Shown one piece after another: positions 1 to 6,995 of a stretch of DNA of 10,938 bases. Both the position numbers and the translations under genes were made by a program. Within the stretch, counting starts at the first letter, position 1; the number at the start of each line of letters is the position of its first letter. The stretch is from Terana coerulea. Its lineage: Eukaryota > Basidiomycota > Agaricomycetes > Polyporales > Phanerochaetaceae. Where the stretch lies: the NCBI GenBank assembly GCA_024811115.1, contig JAKOGH010000526.1:1-10938 (forward strand). Direction: 5' to 3'. The notes beneath the pieces are model-generated. The model worked only from the letters and a program-made list of their open reading frames with translations, did not search any database and was not told the DNA's origin.

Positions 1-706
1 CCCGCTGAGGGCACCTCTAGATATGCCTTGGTTTTGCTCATCATCGTCGCTGAGCACAAGCTATGGCGAAAAGAAAGTAGATGGGAGTCGGGACACAGCA
101 AGTAGATGGTATTTCGGAAGATAAAGTGGAATGTTGCTCACATTTCTGTAACAATTTCAGGGAGAGGTGGACTTGTGGAATAAATTTGGCGGGTAAGGAT
201 ATTGTCGCAAGGAGAAAGGGCCGTGAGAATCTGGTTAACCCCGGCGCCCGCACTAAAATTCACGTGCAGAAATACACAACCGCCCAAATTAGTCAGTTCT
301 TCCGGCCTGCTCATAAACGACCGTTCTCTCCAGTGACACTTGAGTGGCACAGTACCTAGTTAATCATGCACCGCCGTCACCGCCGTCAGTGAGATAATGA
401 AGGACATGCTGGAGAGGAAAACGCACAGAATGAGTTATTCGAGCGTAACACAGTCAAGACAGTCAAGACTGGATGACGCCTGGACCGACAAAAATTGGAG
501 GCAGTAAAAACAAATCATCAAGTCAAGCGTAAAAACCATTCGAGAAGATGAAGGATCTCAACTAGGTTTTAGAACAGTATCTCTGGGCAGCGCCGGTGCT
601 ATAGCAGGTCGGGAAGACCAACGGGGTCGATCTCGAGTTGTTATGTCGAGGTCACAGTAACTACTACTAAATCAACCACTGTAAGCCCGCAAGGTAGAGG
701 CGCTCA
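1..706. other. Intergenic or degenerate DNA, no gene supported
   Basis: Frames here are short and unlike known proteins. Only small repeats are visible: AGTCAAGAC twice at about 452-470, and CCGCCGTCA twice at about 370-390. Confidence 0.5.
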
Positions 707-748
707 CCACTTTACATGGTGACTTTCGCCGATCACCAGGTAAAGTGG
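707..748. repeat. Near-perfect palindrome in a cluster of GGTGATTTTGCC-type motifs
   Basis: CCACTTTACATGGTGA (707-722) and TCACCAGGTAAAGTGG (733-748) are inverted copies with one mismatch and a 10-base loop. More copies of the same words follow at once (TTACATGGGGGTGG at 753, ATCACCATC at 798, GGTGGTGATTTTGCCC at 810-825). Confidence 0.6.
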
Positions 749-1973
749 GTGTTACATGGGGGTGGTGGTTTCGATAGGTGTTATCGCCAATTTACAGATC
801 ACCATCAAAGGTGGTGATTTTGCCCATACCGACACTTTGATGGGACGCTGCTGGGCGCTTTCCAGGACTTGTGCGACAGGGCAGGCGTCCACAGTTTGTT
901 CTCTACCACAACGTCGACAACCTCCCTGCTCCTACACCCACCTACTCTTGTCTCCCTCGCCGCGTCCGATAAAAGTAGTGACCGCCTACTTCCTTCAAGC
1001 ATGCTAACGGATTCCGTTAGGCCATAACTCAGGTTCTTTCAATCCTCGTGCTCGGTTGTGCAGCCTCTTGGCCGGAGGCTGCGCAACTGACTTCGAGGTG
1101 GCCTGCTGATTCGATACCGCAGACTTGAAGGATGCACTGCTAGAACTCTGAATACTTGTAGTGTGGCTGGTATAGTGTGCGTAACGGTGACAGGCGAATG
1201 TGGAGACCATGTAAGTACTACTATGATTATTACACCGAAAAGAGCTCGATGCATGCTAACAACCACTGTCCGACCGGGCGCAAGCGGCAAGTAGAAGGTG
1301 GCGGATTGACGGAACGGTAGAGAATGGACGGGTGGCTCATGTGGCTAGAGCAGCCTGGTAGCTCGCAGCATGGCAAAAGCAACATCCTGTAAGCCCTTTC
1401 ACAACCTCGACGCATGGACACTAATAATCTAGGACAGGCATGCATTACAACACTCCAAGATAATGTCCTTACGCACAAGCTCTCCGGGTGCTCGGTGAGC
1501 GGTCAGACAGGCTTGACAACGCAAGCTTCCCCACTTAGCCCTCCCCAGTTCCACCGCTTCACTTGACTCGCCGCCCCAAACCAACCTCAACGTCCTCCGA
1601 AGATGGACTATGTAGATGTAGGTGATATACCGTGACTAGGTGGGCCTGGTTGGTGGGAAATAGCATTGCTCATGGCAAGTCTGCGAACATAGGATGCTTG
1701 TTGAGCGACCTGCTGGGCGTTGGTGGCCTCGTAGATAGCATATCTTAGGTACTCTGTGTAGTACAGATGATTTGCAATCAAACAGTTTATTCTGTGTGTA
1801 CAGAGCACGTGAGAATAAATATAAATTTACGGCGGAAATCGTGGGGCTCTCATGGGACTGCAGTGGCGAGTGCTGCCATATATAGTGGTGATTTTGCCCG
1901 TGGTTGCTCAACGGGCGTCTCACGCACATGGTGATTTCGGACATTTGGCGGGGTTTTTCACCACTTTACTGTC
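749..1973. other. Repeat-rich noncoding DNA, no gene supported
   Basis: Apart from the hairpins near 1004-1087 and the motif copies at 753-825, 1884-1900 and 1926-1940, I see no coding or RNA gene. Open frames are short, overlap on both strands and lack family resemblance. Confidence 0.5.
1055..1087. repeat. Strong 13-bp hairpin
   Basis: GTTGTGCAGCCTC (1055-1067) pairs with GAGGCTGCGCAAC (1075-1087) across a 7-base loop; the one non-Watson-Crick pair is a G-T wobble on one strand. A 17-base palindrome, CTAACGGATTCCGTTAG, lies at 1004-1020. No gene is near, so it is more likely a piece of a mobile element than a terminator. Confidence 0.5.
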
Positions 1974-1975
1974 TA

Positions 1976-2615
1976 CAGTTGCGGACAGGCAAACACAACC
2001 AATTTGACGCCGCTGAGAGAGCGAATTTCCCAGACGCCGACATTTCACAGAAAGTTAGTTTGACCTCAGAAACGAGCTCTTTGAGGCTATAGGAGCAGAA
2101 TGGTACGAGCGGAATCTCTTAATTCGGACTTCTGAGAAAAAGTGCCCGAAAATTTCGCCGGTACCCAGAAATCATTAATCAAATCACGGGAAAATGCGGA
2201 AAATAATCCTCTCGCGAATCTGGGTATGATGCCGTCAAGGACGAAAAATTCTATCGAGCCGTTAGGGCTACCGGATAGGGTGAGTTTTCCCAAAGCGCCC
2301 ACTTTGCACCGTCAGAAAGCATCAGAAATGCCCGAAACCGTCGTGATGCTGCCTTCTGTCGCGTTGATGCGCAATCTGAGCGTATGTATCAACTCAATTT
2401 TGACCTAATGGGGCACCCCTCCCGGCCTCCCAGCACCATTGGAAGCGCAGAAATGGGTCAAAATTTGGCCGGTACCCATTCTCTCGTGGGAAAAACTTCG
2501 GAAGGGTGCCAATCGACTCCTTTTGTCTTTCCGAGTCTGATTCTGCACTCAGTTTGGCCTAAATAATTCGGGTTGGCGCTCAACAAGGTTGGTTGTGTTT
2601 GCTTGTCCGCAACTG
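1976..2615. mobile_element. TA-flanked MITE-like element with 27-bp inverted termini
   Basis: The left end starts CAGTTGCGGACAGGCAAACA (1976 on). The right end is its reverse complement, ending at 2615, with one mismatch over 27 bases. Both ends are flanked by TA (1974-1975 and 2616-2617), the target duplication of Tc1/mariner and pogo-type elements, many of which also begin CAGT. The 640-base element has no transposase frame. Inside, a 19-base direct repeat with one mismatch, of the form AAAATTTSGCCGGTACCCA, occurs at 2149-2167 and 2460-2478; these could be transposase-binding repeats. The flanks on both sides carry inverted GTGGTGA/CACCA motifs, which suggests insertion into an older repeat. 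Confidence 0.72.
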
Positions 2616-2617
2616 TA

Positions 2618-2882
2618 TGTTACATGGTGATTTTTCCCGGTCTCTTATTGGGCGCCTGAAACATATGGGTGAATGATCCGACTTTGTCTAGCTACGACCA
2701 CCATGTTACCTGGTGGTGCACATGGTGATTATGCCTAGGATCCGGGCACACAGTGTAACGATGACTCGGATATGAGAGAGTAATAGCTCAGTAAGCCAAC
2801 AGTAAGTTGACATCCACTATAAGCATATGCAGCAAATCATTTTACTTGCTCGTGCAAACATTGTAGACTGTGAGTAATTGAC
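2618..2882. other. Remnant of a GGTGATTTTGCC-motif repeat between two transposons
   Basis: TTACATGGTGATTTTTCCCG occurs at 2620 and CACATGGTGATTATGCC at 2719-2735. CACCATGT and ACATGGTG form a small inverted pair at about 2700-2727. The rest, up to the 9-bp duplication at 2883, shows nothing recognisable. Confidence 0.45.
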
Positions 2883-2891
2883 GATCAATAG
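2883..2891. repeat. 9-bp target-site duplication, left copy
   Basis: GATCAATAG abuts the first base of the element and is repeated exactly at the other end (3735-3743). Confidence 0.88.
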
Positions 2892-3095
2892 CAGACTCCT
2901 ACCCGTCGCGGCTGGACGGAGAGGGAGGAGAGAGAGGGAGGAGGAGAAGGCGCTTGAGGGTTAGATCCATTCGCCCGATATTCCAAAGCCCTCCCTACCG
3001 TCCAGCCGCGACTGGCAAAAACAAAGGTAAACAGATGATATAAGCATGATGGGAGGATGCCGGCGTGCTGCCGAGCTTGAATTTCTGAGAAATCC
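2892..3095 (+). repeat. Left terminal inverted repeat arm (204 bp) of the long-TIR element
   Basis: This arm matches 3531-3734 in inverse orientation at 203 of 204 positions. Within it, GTCGCGGCTGGACGG (2905-2919) is repeated inverted as CCGTCCAGCCGCGAC (2998-3012), so the arm is itself a foldback. Between the two lies a purine-only run of G and A, about 2915-2950. Confidence 0.93.
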
Positions 3096-3530
3096 TATCA
3101 CTGCTATGATGCCATCAGCCGACTGTCCATACTCAGCGCTCAGCACTGCGTACGCTGCATACCTTGCCTTGACCTTGCTGGTAGGAACAGCGCACTGTCA
3201 TACATATTGACCGTGATGTTGTGCTGTGTAGCAAGCCTATATATTATGAACATTTTGCTATGCAGCTACCATTACTTACAAGCATCACGCTAATGAGTGA
3301 GCGGTACTGCCAGTGGTGCATGCACTGTCAGAGCGCTAGGTACTGATTCTAATTTTGTCACTGTTATCTGGAAAGTCTCTCACTGAGTACTGGTTCTTTG
3401 AGATTTGTTGAGCTGTCTCATGATGCACCTACAAAGCAGAGTCGAGACGTGCGTTGAGCAATGTCACAGTGGAAGATGAGGTTAGCGAGCCAACCTCACG
3501 AATGTGGGCAGTCGGCTGATGACAGTGATG

Positions 3531-3734
3531 GGATTTCTCAGAAATTCAAGCTCGGCAGCACGCCGGCATCCTCCCATCATGCTTATATCATCTGTTTACC
3601 TTTGTTTTTGCCAGTCGCGGCTGGACGGTAGGGAGGGCTTTGGAATATCGGGCGAATGGATCTGACCCTCAAGCGCCTTCTCCTCCTCCCTCTCTCTCCT
3701 CCCTCTCCGTCCAGCCGCGACGGGTAGGAGTCTG
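3531..3734 (-). repeat. Right terminal inverted repeat arm (204 bp) of the long-TIR element
   Basis: This is the mirror of the left arm with one difference (g at 3664). It carries the same internal foldback at 3614-3628 and 3707-3721, and the pyrimidine complement of the purine run at about 3676-3711. Confidence 0.93.
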
Positions 3735-3743
3735 GATCAATAG
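3735..3743. repeat. 9-bp target-site duplication, right copy
   Basis: GATCAATAG follows the last base of the element and is identical to 2883-2891. Confidence 0.88.
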
Positions 3744-3800
3744 GTCTCTTCGCTACATTCTGATTTGTTTATGGTAACAAGGCTATTTGGATGTTATCGC

Positions 3801-4369
3801 TCAAAAATCCAGTCGTTCGAAGAACTTGACCATCAAGGCGAGGTCCTCGTCATACACCACATTTTCATATCGGGTTACGGATGGGCGCGGAACCGGCAAG
3901 CATCTCAACGCCACTACATTTCCCTTCCACTCGATCCCCGGCTTCCTATTCGTAAGATTATCCACGCATTTGTTGACAGTCAACCCGGGCTCTTGGGCAA
4001 AACCTTCGGTAAAGAATACCATGATCTTGCGCTTCAGCGGTGGGCCATACCGGATTTCTTTGTGCTGGATGATTTTGACCGCTCTCCACTTAATCCACTT
4101 TTTGAGGTTGGGTGCATGCCATCAGAATAGGTCACCCGCTGCATCGATCTTGCACTCGACCTTCACGAGGCGCGGTTTGGTCTCGCCAGCAGGGAAGAGA
4201 ATTGCCTCAATCACAGGCTTCTCGTGAGCGGCGGGGAAAGTGGTTGTCTCCAGGAGTTCTTGACACAGTTATCTGTGCTTCGACTCGTGCTGGCACGTCG
4301 AACTATCAGCTATTCATGATGCGAAATCATAGGCGAGGAAAACTTACACGCGCTTGGTAGTTCTTTGAG
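3801..4369 (-). pseudogene. Fragment of an unrecognised fungal protein gene, interrupted by one stop codon
   Basis: On the minus strand one frame reads from about 4247 to a stop at 3801-3803 with protein-like composition, for example TTTFPAAHEKPVIEAILF, then WHAPNLKKWIKWRAVKII, KRKIMVFFTEGFAQEPG and YENVVYDEDLALMVKFFERL. A single in-frame TGA at 4124-4122 splits it between DLF and WHAP, and no splice pair removes it in frame. Upstream, CGT|GTAAGT (donor at 4347) may join a short exon (4369-4348, reading SKNYQAR) to the main part at 4247 through a 100-base intron; this join is tentative. No ATG start is found and the upstream part ends against the CTGGTCAGG repeat block. I do not recognise the family. 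It is lysine- and aromatic-rich, and the end FFERLDF could be the natural C-terminus. It is either a transposon-broken gene or a partial copy. Confidence 0.55.
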
Positions 4370-4388
4370 CTGTCGGAAAGTGAGAAAT

Positions 4389-5040
4389 CCTGGTCAGGCA
4401 TCCCAGGTTCTGAGCGCCTGATATGACCTGACCAGGCGCACGCGGCGAGCTGGTCAGGCATGATCAGGCAATATCAACCACGATCAGGTAATCATCTGGG
4501 ACAGTAGTCGTAGATTTCTATTACTTGTACATACTCTATAGATGTCTGGGATGCCTTCGATCCATTTGTTTGTGTTGCGAAGTGGCTGGAAATGGAGCTG
4601 ACATTGAGTATATATTCCAAATACAAACGTACCGTAATATTGCCCGGGTAGTGTAGTAGTAACGCTTCACGAGCCTGTGCACGTGTAGAAGCCTCGGGTT
4701 CAATCCGTGGTGTTGCAAAAATAATTGTAAGGTTTATTTAGTGAAGTGGTCTGTGGTCTCTTACATGTTAACAGTAGTTACTTATATCAGTTACCCGCGA
4801 GGCAGTCGTCCCGTTGTCGAGCACGGCGTGCGAGACAGTAGGGCGCGATAGTTTTACATATATCTCGATGCAAGCCTGATCATACCTTATTTGGCCTATT
4901 CAGACATCATTAGGCTGAGCAGGCGTGGTCAGGCTGGTCAGGCTGATCAGCCCATATGAGGAATTTCTGAGCCATATCAGACGCTTGGGCGCCTCCTTGC
5001 CATGCCAGGCCTGAGACGGCCTGCTACGGCCTGATATGGA
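4389..5040. mobile_element. Repeat block with clustered CTGGTCAGG/CTGATCAGG motifs at both ends (probable transposon)
   Basis: The left part has TGGTCAGGC at 4391 and 4451, CCTGACCAGG at 4427, TGATCAGG at 4461 and CGATCAGG at 4481. The right part has TGGTCAGGC at 4926 and 4935, TGATCAG at 4944, ATATCAG at 4973 and CCTGATATGG at 5030. AATCCTGGTCAGGC (left edge) and the reverse complement of the right edge, AATCCATATCAGGC, align as degenerate inverted ends. Repeated short words confined to both ends resemble the subterminal transposase sites of hAT- or CACTA-like elements. I find no clear target duplication and no coding frame, so class and borders are uncertain. Confidence 0.45.
4642..4717 (+). 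repeat. tRNA-like Pol III promoter region (degenerate tRNA or SINE head)
   Basis: TAGTGTAGTAG (4649-4659) fits the A box and GGTTCAATCC (4697-4706) fits the B box, 48 bases apart, as in tRNA genes. GCTTC and GAAGC form a perfect five-base stem between them, but its loop is 19 bases, the variable region is too short, the T stem has a mismatch and the acceptor ends do not pair. It is therefore unlikely to be a working tRNA; a tRNA-derived SINE head or old pseudogene is more likely. An A/T-rich stretch follows (4716 on). Confidence 0.4.
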
Positions 5041-5052
5041 TTCTGCGCCTTT

Positions 5053-5180
5053 TCCGACATGCAGTAGTATACCACCTTACATCTCCGGCAACGCACTGTT
5101 GCTGGGACATACAAGAAACACACGTTTTCTTTATGTCCATACTCGTACTCATTCGTCTGCCGGGAGCTCGGCAATATCAT
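5053..5180 (-). pseudogene. Possible MYND-type zinc-finger fragment
   Basis: The minus strand encodes VRCRRCKVVYYC (5096-5061), which matches the C-x2-C-x4-Y-C core of MYND fingers, with another Cys nine residues upstream (5120-5118). The partner of that Cys and the later Cys/His ligands are missing. The frame runs directly into the CTGGTCAGG-type repeat block at about 5040, as if the gene were cut there. No start codon or gene body is visible upstream. It could be a remnant of the same gene as 3801-4369, but nothing proves that. Confidence 0.28.
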
Positions 5181-6009
5181 TAAGTTAGATAGTTCTACAC
5201 CTGCGCATGTGGGTAGTATGTTGATGTGTCAGGACTTACTACAGTATGAGCTGTTCAGTGTTGGGTCGCAACAATGCTCGTCAGCGACGTGAGAATCCGT
5301 GATGGACGTTCGTGCCAGAGTACTAGTTGAACACATCGGCAGTACCGCCGCGACGCGAACAAAACGCCACCACGCCTTTGTTAGTCTTGATCAAGTCGCG
5401 GGGCCCTTGGCGGGTGTGGACCATTCTTCCCAATTTGGAAGTAAGCGCCCGCACTAGGACGCGTCTTGTGAGATGGAACGCGTGTATTGCTGCCCTCAAA
5501 CGCTAAGTCCCACGGAAATTTTAACGTCAGAGGTCTCCAATATATATCTTGTACTTGCACGAATATTTTGACAATGTTTTCTTGGGAAGGGACCAAGGAA
5601 GCCTCGGCTCGCTGAGGCTGAGACGGTGTAAGGCCGAACACAGTCCTAATCCGAAGCAAAACAAATTATTCAAAAATCACGGCAAGATTCAAGGACCTAC
5701 GAACTTTATACGGCTCAATTTTTGGTCCTCATAGTAGCCGGTGGTCTCCGTACAAGAGGACAAACGGTCTCAAGCGAAGGCTTCAGGCGGGCGCTAGATT
5801 GCCAAATTGGGCGAAATGCCCCTCACCTGCGAGGGCGCCCGCGACTTGATGCAGACTATATACAAGGTTCGGATCGACTGTCATCCAACCTTTGCTCGTA
5901 TATTGTCGGCAACGGAGACTATGCCTTTGTGCAATCAAGCACAAATAAACCATGATTTGAAGGGATGTAATCATGCCGCACTGGCACTCGGGTCGTCTGC
6001 TCCTGTCGT
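5181..6009. other. Noncoding DNA holding the diverged inverted duplication, no intact gene
   Basis: Besides the two arms at 5383-5457 and 5784-5857 no feature is supported. Overlapping open frames of 60-98 codons occur on both strands; none has a recognisable domain or a convincing intron pattern. Confidence 0.45.
5383..5857. repeat. Diverged inverted duplication (arms 5383-5457 and 5784-5857)
   Basis: The reverse complement of 5383-5457 aligns with 5784-5857 at roughly three quarters identity. Shared words include GCGGGCGCT, CCAAATTGGG and CCGCGACTTGAT. Translated in matching frames, the arms give FQIGKNGPHPPRAPRLD and CQIGRNAPHLRGRPRLD, so the copies may come from a coding sequence. The 326-base spacer has no gene that I recognise. 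It could be an eroded foldback transposon or two copies of a gene fragment. Confidence 0.5.
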
Positions 6010-6011
6010 TA

Positions 6012-6728
6012 CTGTCACACCACCCAGTTTGCAAACGGTTTCTAGTTTTCGTGAGCTACAGAAATGCCTTGCCCTCTCCAATGAGCGCTTTGGCGTGCAC
6101 TAAATGTGACTTGGGGTTTTATACCTTGCGAGAATTTGTGGTGATTTTACATGTAGTAGTGGCGAAGTCCGAGGGCTACCGGTCGTGCATGTGTGGGTTT
6201 TGCAAGGTAGTGCGCACTTGTCACCAATTTGAATTGACGGGTCACGGCGGTCTAACTTGTCTCCGCTCGGCACACGCTTGGTCTTACGTTCGGAGTCTCA
6301 AAACAGCGTTGGCCTCAATGGACCTGTCTTGCGGAGTTGAAATCAGCATCACTCTCCAAGAGGCCCCAGAGGCCCTGTCACGCATCGAACACATAAAACA
6401 TATCCTTGCCTCCGTTTCGTCGTACAGCAAAGATCGGGTAGTGCTGGAAGACTTTATATCTCATACACTATGGGAAAATGCTTTTGTTGCACTATGCTGT
6501 AGGGAAGTACGGCTGTGGATCTTCGTATCAGATCTGTTTGCAACCTGCAAAACCACTGTTCGTCTTCCGAGACGCTACCCTCCCAGTCGAATATTACAAG
6601 TCGCAGTACATGGAACACAATAGAGTTATTGAATGTACTAGAATTTTCTGAGTCTACCAGTTGGGTGCGGATGCCAGAACTCGCGTTTTGCAAACGTGTG
6701 CGCTTTTGCAAACTGGGTGGTGCGACAG
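6012..6728. mobile_element. TA-flanked MITE-like element with 24-bp inverted termini
   Basis: The left terminus CTGTCACACCACCCAGTTTG (6012 on) is mirrored at 6705-6728 with one mismatch over 24 bases. TA dinucleotides flank both ends (6010-6011 and 6729-6730). TTTGCAAACG-type words recur just inside the ends (6028-6037, and at about 6686-6695 as TTTTGCAAAC), resembling subterminal binding repeats. The 717-base body is crossed by an open frame of 216 codons that starts outside the element (5973) and resembles no family I know, so I do not call it a gene. A Tc1/mariner-type MITE is the most likely identity. Confidence 0.65.
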
Positions 6729-6995
6729 TATAATTGCCAAATGGAAGATGTGAGCGTGCACGTAACTTCAGACTGGATAAAAATCCAGAACTGCGTTAAA
6801 TGAGGTTCATATATATTCCATGGGATTTATGACAACGAGAGCAAGGTATGAGCGAGGACGGTTAACAGCACGGGGACATTATAATGCGATAGCGTATTTC
6901 TACACGATGAGTGTATTGTCTAAGCTTTGAGTGTAATGTCCAAATGAGAGATAGGATGTGAAATGATGGGCAACGCTCACGCACGCATAATACTG
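6729..6995. other. 3' flank of the RUS gene, no gene seen
   Basis: This stretch lies between the stop codon of the RUS gene and the TA-flanked element to its left. No open frame resembles a protein and no AATAAA is seen on the minus strand. The only structure noted is an imperfect 12-base direct repeat, GAGTGTATTGTC (6909-6920) and GAGTGTAATGTC (6929-6940). Confidence 0.5.

Larger units (their letters stand above)
2892..3734. mobile_element. Non-autonomous long-TIR DNA transposon with 9-bp target duplication (Mutator-like)
   Basis: The element begins CAGACTCCTACCCGTCGCGG and ends in its exact reverse complement. Its arms, 2892-3095 and 3531-3734, are 204 bases each and differ at one position (2962 against 3664); a weaker match with a small gap continues inward to about 3130 and 3500. 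The flanks carry GATCAATAG at 2883-2891 and again at 3735-3743, a perfect 9-bp target-site duplication. Long TIRs with 9-bp duplications are typical of Mutator-like elements; Merlin-type elements (8-9 bp) are an alternative. The 435-base centre has no plausible transposase frame, so movement would need an enzyme from elsewhere. The near-identical arms point to a recent insertion. It lies just past the 3' end of the broken gene at 3801-4369. Confidence 0.9.

Noticed and set aside
81..359. 92-codon plus-strand frame near the left edge
   Set aside because: No family resemblance, overlapping frames on the other strand and no intron or codon pattern; likely chance.
1055..1089. Helitron 3' end (hairpin followed by CTGA)
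   Set aside because: The CTGA overlaps the base of the hairpin instead of following it by about 10 bases, and the next base is not T.
3765..4227. Plus-strand frames of 121 and 146 codons
   Set aside because: They lie opposite the protein-like minus-strand frame at 3801-4247 and look like its shadows.
4642..4717. Functional tRNA gene with an intron
   Set aside because: Acceptor ends do not pair, the variable region is too short and the T stem is mismatched.
5973..6623. 216-codon open frame on the plus strand
   Set aside because: It crosses the border of a TA-flanked element, overlaps other long frames and shows no recognisable domain, so it is not supported as a gene.
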